From SKVR01 sp964589855 (lineage in GTDB: Bacteria; Bacteroidota; Bacteroidia; Bacteroidales; UBA7960), in NCBI GenBank assembly GCA_964589855.1, contig CAZPVB010000161.1, forward strand, positions 1-8,783: a stretch of DNA of 8,783 nucleotides, in the 5' to 3' direction. Positions 5,126 to 8,783 of this stretch are shown here, one piece after another. The notes under the pieces were generated by a model, which worked only from the letters and a program-made list of their open reading frames with translations, was not told the DNA's origin and made no database searches. The translations under genes were made by a program, and so were the position numbers. Position 1 is the first letter of the stretch; the number at the start of each line of letters is the position of its first letter.

Positions 5126-6208
5126 ATGAACAAACCAACGAAGAAAAAAACGAAAAAAAACAAACGTATCCCATTCTGGATCAAGGTGGTTCTATCGGTT
5201 TTACTGATCATCATTCTTGCAGGCGGATACGCAGGATACCGACTATACAATGCGATTTATGAACCCAATATTTTTCTGGGTGAAAGAACCACTACCCATA
5301 TTTTTATACCCACGGGAAGCGATTTTGCGCAGGTGAAAAACATCTTGTACGAAAACGGAATGATCATTAATAGTAATTCTTTCGAGTGGCTGGCAGAAAA
5401 AAAGAATTACAAAAACCATATTTATCCCGGAAGATATTTGATTCATGAGGACATGGGAAATAATGATCTGATCAACCTTCTGAGATCCGGACAACAAGAC
5501 CCTGTGCTACTAACTTTCAACAATATCAGAACAAAAGAAGAACTGGCAGGAAGGATTGCCAGCCAGATCGAGGCAGATTCTCTCAGCATCATTCAATTGC
5601 TGAACGATGAAAATTTCCTTCAAAATTATGAATTGACAAGGGAAACATCCAAAATCGTTTTTATACCCAATTCCTATGAATTTTTCTGGAATACAAGTGC
5701 TCAGCAGTTGTTTGACAGAATGTGGAAAGAATTTGAGAATTTCTGGAATGAAGACCGTTTGCAAAAAGCAGAAAACCTAAATATGACACCCGCTGAGGTG
5801 GCCACCCTGGCTTCTGTTGTGCAGAAGGAAACTTCAAAGCCTGATGAATATTCAAAAGTAGCAGGAGTTTATGTAAATCGGCTGAAACGAAATATGCCTT
5901 TACAGGCAGATCCAACGGTTATATATGCGCTGGGCGACTTTAGCATCAGGAGGGTTTTAAACCGGCATCTTGCAACTGATTCTCCTTACAATACTTATAT
6001 GTATGCAGGTTTGCCCCCGGGACCCATTGCGCTGCCTGAACCACGAGTGATTGATGGGGTGCTCACAGCAGAGGAGCATAATTACCTTTATTTTAGTGCA
6101 AAAGCCGATTTTTCAGGATACCATGCCTTTGCTACCAATTACAGGCAGCATCTTATCAATGCCCGAAAATACCAGCAAGAACTCAACAGAAGGAAAATAA
6201 TGAGATAA
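5126..6208 (+). CDS. mltG: MltG endolytic murein transglycosylase (YceG-like)
   Basis: Inner-membrane lytic transglycosylase that cleaves nascent glycan strands and is thought to set glycan chain length. The very basic cytoplasmic N-terminus (MNKPTKKKTKKNKR) is followed by one transmembrane helix (about 17-38). A LysM-like subdomain (about 57-108, TTHIFIPTGSDFAQVKNILY) precedes the YceG catalytic domain. The active-site region reads LASVVQKETSKPDE, with the conserved Glu at position 235. Further family hallmarks are VYVNRLKRNMPLQADPTVIYALG, SPYNTYMYAGLPPGPI and the HAFATNYRQH tail. The ATG at 5126 places the basic stretch directly before the membrane helix. An in-frame TTG at 5048 would add 26 residues partly encoded by a T9 tract and is unlikely. 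The 360-aa length is normal. There is a 157-bp gap from the acetyltransferase gene and 81 bp to the mutase gene. Confidence 0.95.
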   Translation: MNKPTKKKTKKNKRIPFWIKVVLSVLLIIILAGGYAGYRLYNAIYEPNIFLGERTTTHIFIPTGSDFAQVKNILYENGMIINSNSFEWLAEKKNYKNHIYPGRYLIHEDMGNNDLINLLRSGQQDPVLLTFNNIRTKEELAGRIASQIEADSLSIIQLLNDENFLQNYELTRETSKIVFIPNSYEFFWNTSAQQLFDRMWKEFENFWNEDRLQKAENLNMTPAEVATLASVVQKETSKPDEYSKVAGVYVNRLKRNMPLQADPTVIYALGDFSIRRVLNRHLATDSPYNTYMYAGLPPGPIALPEPRVIDGVLTAEEHNYLYFSAKADFSGYHAFATNYRQHLINARKYQQELNRRKIMR

Positions 6209-6289
6209 TTCATCCTATATATACAACTTCAATCAACCGAAGATCCTTTTCAAAACACAGGTAAAACGTTTATCTAATTTTTCTAAACC

Positions 6290-7696
6290 ATGAAAATAAA
6301 ATTTGGAACCGATGGATGGCGCGCTGTCATTGCAAAAGAATTTACAGTAGAAAATGTGGCCAGGGTAGCCCAGGGTACCGCTAACTGGCTTTTGCAAAAC
6401 AAAGAGAATCCTTCGGTGATCATTGGACATGATTGCCGCTTTGGAGGTGAATTGTTTTGCGATACCATCGCCAGGGTCATGCTAAACAACTGCATTAAAG
6501 TTTATATGGCAGATGGGTTTGTGTCCACGCCCATGATTTCCATGGGCGTGTTAAATTTTAAAACCGATCTGGGTATTGTCGTCACAGCCAGCCATAATCC
6601 CCCGCAATACAATGGTTATAAGTTAAAAGGTTCTTTTGGTGGACCTTTACTAGAAAAAGAGATCAAAGAAGTGGAAGAACTCATCCCCGATCATCATAAC
6701 ATTAAAACCGATGCCATCAGTATTGAAGCGTTTGAGCAGAAGGGGTTGCTGGAAAAGGTTGATCCCGAGACTTTATATTGCCGTTACCTGGAAGAGAAAT
6801 TCGACCTTCCATCTATCAGAAATTCCGGGTTTCAGTTTGCTTTCGATGCCATGTATGGCAGCGGACAAAACGTTATGCGCCGGCTATTCCCTGATATTAC
6901 CCTGTTGCATTGCGAAAGGCAACCCCTTTTTGATGGTATTCCTCCCGAGCCGCTGATGCGAAATTTAAAGGAGTTTTCGGAAGTGATCAGGTTATCTGAG
7001 AACATAGATTGCGGATTGGCTGTTGACGGTGATGCCGACAGGATCGCCCTTTTTGATTCAAAAGGTAACTATATTGATTCCCATCATATCATGTTGCTGT
7101 TGATTCATTATCTGGTAAAATATAAAAAACAAAAAGGAAAAGTTGCTACTGGTTTTTCGTCCACCGTAAAAATTCCCAAACTTTGCAAACACTATGGACT
7201 GCCTTTGGAGTTTGTGAAAATCGGGTTTAAACATATTTGCGAATTGATGCTTACCGAAAATATTTTGATGGGCGGTGAAGAATCGGGTGGCATCGCCGTA
7301 GCAGGGCATATTCCGGAAAGGGACGGTATTTATAACGGACTGGTTATTTGGGAAGCCATGGTGAAAACCGGTAAGTCTCTTACCGATTTGTTGGAGGAAA
7401 TATATGCTATAACAGGTATTTTTGCTTTTGAAAGAAGAGACTTACGCATACCTCAAAAAGAAAAAGAAAGAATCGTTTTCAACTGTGAAAATGATTTGTA
7501 CGATTCTTTTGGTCCTTATAAAGTTCAAAGGGTTGAAACGCTTGATGGATATAAGTATTTTTTCAATGACCATGAATGGCTTATGATCAGACCCTCGGGT
7601 ACCGAGCCTGTTTTAAGAACCTATGCCGAATCCTCCACGCAGGAAAAAGCATTGGATATTCTTGATTATGGGTATGGAACCATTATGAAAGAATAG
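6290..7696 (+). CDS. Phosphoglucomutase/phosphomannomutase family protein
   Basis: Cytoplasmic alpha-D-phosphohexomutase that interconverts hexose 6- and 1-phosphates through a phosphoserine. All four family sites are intact in order: phosphoserine loop VVTASHNP with Ser101; metal loop DGDADR with Asp246, Asp248 and Asp250; sugar-specificity loop GGEESGG (328-334); and phosphate-binding loop RPSGTEPVLR (434-443). The N-terminal KFGTDGWRA (4-12) is also canonical. The length of 468 aa fits the PGM/PMM branch. The GEESGG loop argues against GlmM, which usually has GEQSGH, and fits the broad glucose/mannose enzymes found in archaea, cyanobacteria and Bacteroidota. The preferred sugar cannot be read from sequence, so no symbol is given. 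The ATG at 6290 starts just before the conserved N-terminus, and the DUF2279 gene follows after 10 bp, so co-transcription is likely. Confidence 0.94.
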   Translation: MKIKFGTDGWRAVIAKEFTVENVARVAQGTANWLLQNKENPSVIIGHDCRFGGELFCDTIARVMLNNCIKVYMADGFVSTPMISMGVLNFKTDLGIVVTASHNPPQYNGYKLKGSFGGPLLEKEIKEVEELIPDHHNIKTDAISIEAFEQKGLLEKVDPETLYCRYLEEKFDLPSIRNSGFQFAFDAMYGSGQNVMRRLFPDITLLHCERQPLFDGIPPEPLMRNLKEFSEVIRLSENIDCGLAVDGDADRIALFDSKGNYIDSHHIMLLLIHYLVKYKKQKGKVATGFSSTVKIPKLCKHYGLPLEFVKIGFKHICELMLTENILMGGEESGGIAVAGHIPERDGIYNGLVIWEAMVKTGKSLTDLLEEIYAITGIFAFERRDLRIPQKEKERIVFNCENDLYDSFGPYKVQRVETLDGYKYFFNDHEWLMIRPSGTEPVLRTYAESSTQEKALDILDYGYGTIMKE

Positions 7697-7706
7697 CACT
7701 TTGCCA

Positions 7707-8753
7707 ATGATATTTATTGCTTTGAAATTCAGGAACCTTTTCTTTATCACCATTCTATTTATTCCAGTCCTGATTTTTGGGAATGACCAACCAGATCTGT
7801 TTTCAAACCAGGCAAAAATAAAGAAAGAAACAACAAAAATCCAGTTCCTGCGAACGGGTAAAAACATACAACCCATTCAACTCTTTAATCATTCGGAGGA
7901 AAAAACGGATGAAGATTTTTTTTCAAACATAAACAGAAGCAGGTTGTCACTTGTATCGGCAGTGCATGTTGTTGGTTACAGTTCCTCTCTTTTGGTTCTA
8001 AATGAGGCATGGTACAAAAATTACCCGCGTTCTTCTTTTCACTTTCACAACGATTGGCCGCAATGGATGCAAATGGATAAGGCCGGACATGTTTTTTCGG
8101 CCTATCAACTGACAAGGTATGGACATTATTCTTTTCGCTGGGCAGGTGTCGATCAGAACAGAAGTGCATTATGGAGCAGCATATCGGGTAGTCTTTTTCT
8201 TACAACTATAGAAATTCTGGATGGTTTGTCAACTGAATGGGGTGCATCAGTGTCCGATTTTACTGCCAATACGCTGGGCTCATTTTTGTTTGCCGGACAA
8301 CAAATTTTTTGGCAGGAGCAAAAGATCATCCTGAAGTATTCCTATGGAAATTCTGAAGAAGCAAAATATCGTCCTGATCTTTTGGGTGTAAATTTACCGG
8401 AACGAATCCTGAAAGACTACAATGGCATGAGAATCTGGGTCTCTGCGAATCCCGGATCATTTATAACTTCTCAGAATATCCTGCCTCCCTGGTTCAATAT
8501 TTCACTTGGTTATGGTGCTTCCGGTTTGCTCGGAGGCATTACCAATCCAGAGGTTTTCGACAATATTGTTTTGCCTGATCTGCACCGGCACCGCAGATTT
8601 TTTCTTTCTCCTGATGTTGATCTCTCGCGAATCAATACTCCCTATCCTTTCATCAATAAATTGCTGACTACAATTAATATCATCAAAATTCCTGCGCCTG
8701 CCCTGGAATACAATACTGAGCAAGGTTTTGTTTTCCATTGGATATTATTTTGA
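7707..8753 (+). CDS. Exported DUF2279-family protein
   Basis: Protein of 348 aa with no known biochemical role. Residues 1-25 form a signal peptide (KFRN followed by a long Leu/Ile/Phe core ending VLIFGND). The DUF2279-like core covers about 115-205: DWPQWMQMDKAGHVFSAYQL carries the signature DKxGH (Asp124-His128), then the hydrophobic helices SISGSLFLTTIEILDGLSTEWG (Glu169, Asp172, Glu177) and SVSDFTANTLGSFLFAGQQ. The polar residues in these helices look conserved, as in an integral-membrane or membrane-associated enzyme, but this is inference. The C-terminal third is aromatic, has beta-like strands and ends in Phe (FVFHWILF), which could suit outer-membrane association. I chose the ATG at 7707; an in-frame TTG at 7701 adds two residues. 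It begins 10 bp after the mutase stop, so it is probably translated from the same mRNA. Confidence 0.85.
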   Translation: MIFIALKFRNLFFITILFIPVLIFGNDQPDLFSNQAKIKKETTKIQFLRTGKNIQPIQLFNHSEEKTDEDFFSNINRSRLSLVSAVHVVGYSSSLLVLNEAWYKNYPRSSFHFHNDWPQWMQMDKAGHVFSAYQLTRYGHYSFRWAGVDQNRSALWSSISGSLFLTTIEILDGLSTEWGASVSDFTANTLGSFLFAGQQIFWQEQKIILKYSYGNSEEAKYRPDLLGVNLPERILKDYNGMRIWVSANPGSFITSQNILPPWFNISLGYGASGLLGGITNPEVFDNIVLPDLHRHRRFFLSPDVDLSRINTPYPFINKLLTTINIIKIPAPALEYNTEQGFVFHWILF

Positions 8754-8783
8754 TTTTTCCATCTGTTTTTGAATTTCATAGAT
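8745..8783 (-). CDS. Possible 3' end of a convergent minus-strand gene (partial)
   Basis: Reading leftward from the window edge, one frame is open and ends IYEIQKQMEKSK before TAA at 8747-8745. The charged, helix-like tail is typical of a protein C-terminus. The stop would overlap the end of the DUF2279 gene by nine bases, a common tail-to-tail arrangement. Only 12 codons are visible, so this is a weak call and no product can be suggested. Confidence 0.25.
   Translation of the reverse strand: MYEIQKQMEKSK

Noticed and set aside
5819..5830. MltG active-site region reads VQKET rather than the VEKET of E. coli
   Set aside because: The residue that changes is not the conserved one; the Glu before Thr (Glu235) is kept. 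Gln at the other position seems ordinary family variation, so loss of activity is not suggested.

Overview
The window looks like a piece of a Bacteroidota chromosome (Bacteroidales/Marinilabiliales- or Flavobacteria-like; I cannot go below phylum with confidence). Reasons: AT-rich DNA with very AT-rich intergenic gaps, almost no Shine-Dalgarno sequences ahead of the genes, two exact TAnnTTTG boxes (the Bacteroidota -7 promoter element) ahead of dapF and the acetyltransferase gene, and a DUF2279-type protein, a family I associate mainly with this phylum. The code is standard: TGA, TAA and TAG all end genes here.

Layout. At the left, on the minus strand, lies a complete HtrA/DegP-type periplasmic serine protease with two PDZ domains (215-1708), with a possible terminator hairpin about 100 bp past its stop (92-116). 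A long gene-poor divergent gap follows (1709-2471). It holds a short reading frame interrupted by TGA, a 12-bp repeat and an inverted repeat near the htrA start. Then, all on the plus strand: an unrecognised membrane-anchored protein (2472-3101), a second gene-free gap with a palindrome and a good dapF promoter candidate (3102-3523), dapF (3524-4357), a GNAT acetyltransferase (4444-4968), mltG (5126-6208), a phosphoglucomutase/phosphomannomutase (6290-7696) and an exported DUF2279 protein (7707-8753). The last 39 bases may carry the 3' end of a convergent minus-strand gene.

How the genes fit together. The theme is the cell envelope. DapF makes meso-diaminopimelate for the peptidoglycan stem peptide (and lysine). 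MltG cuts nascent glycan strands at the inner membrane. The phosphohexomutase supplies activated-sugar precursors for envelope polysaccharide or storage glycan. HtrA handles misfolded envelope proteins. The genes from dapF to DUF2279 run in one direction with gaps of about 10 to 160 bp and could be one transcription unit or two to three nested ones. The acetyltransferase, the 209-aa anchored protein and the DUF2279 protein have no assigned function and are the most useful unknowns.

I found no CRISPR array, tRNA or rRNA, insertion sequence, phage gene, or defence or secretion system. Most of the window is ordinary housekeeping sequence. The less ordinary observations are in the two large intergenic gaps and in the uncharacterised genes.
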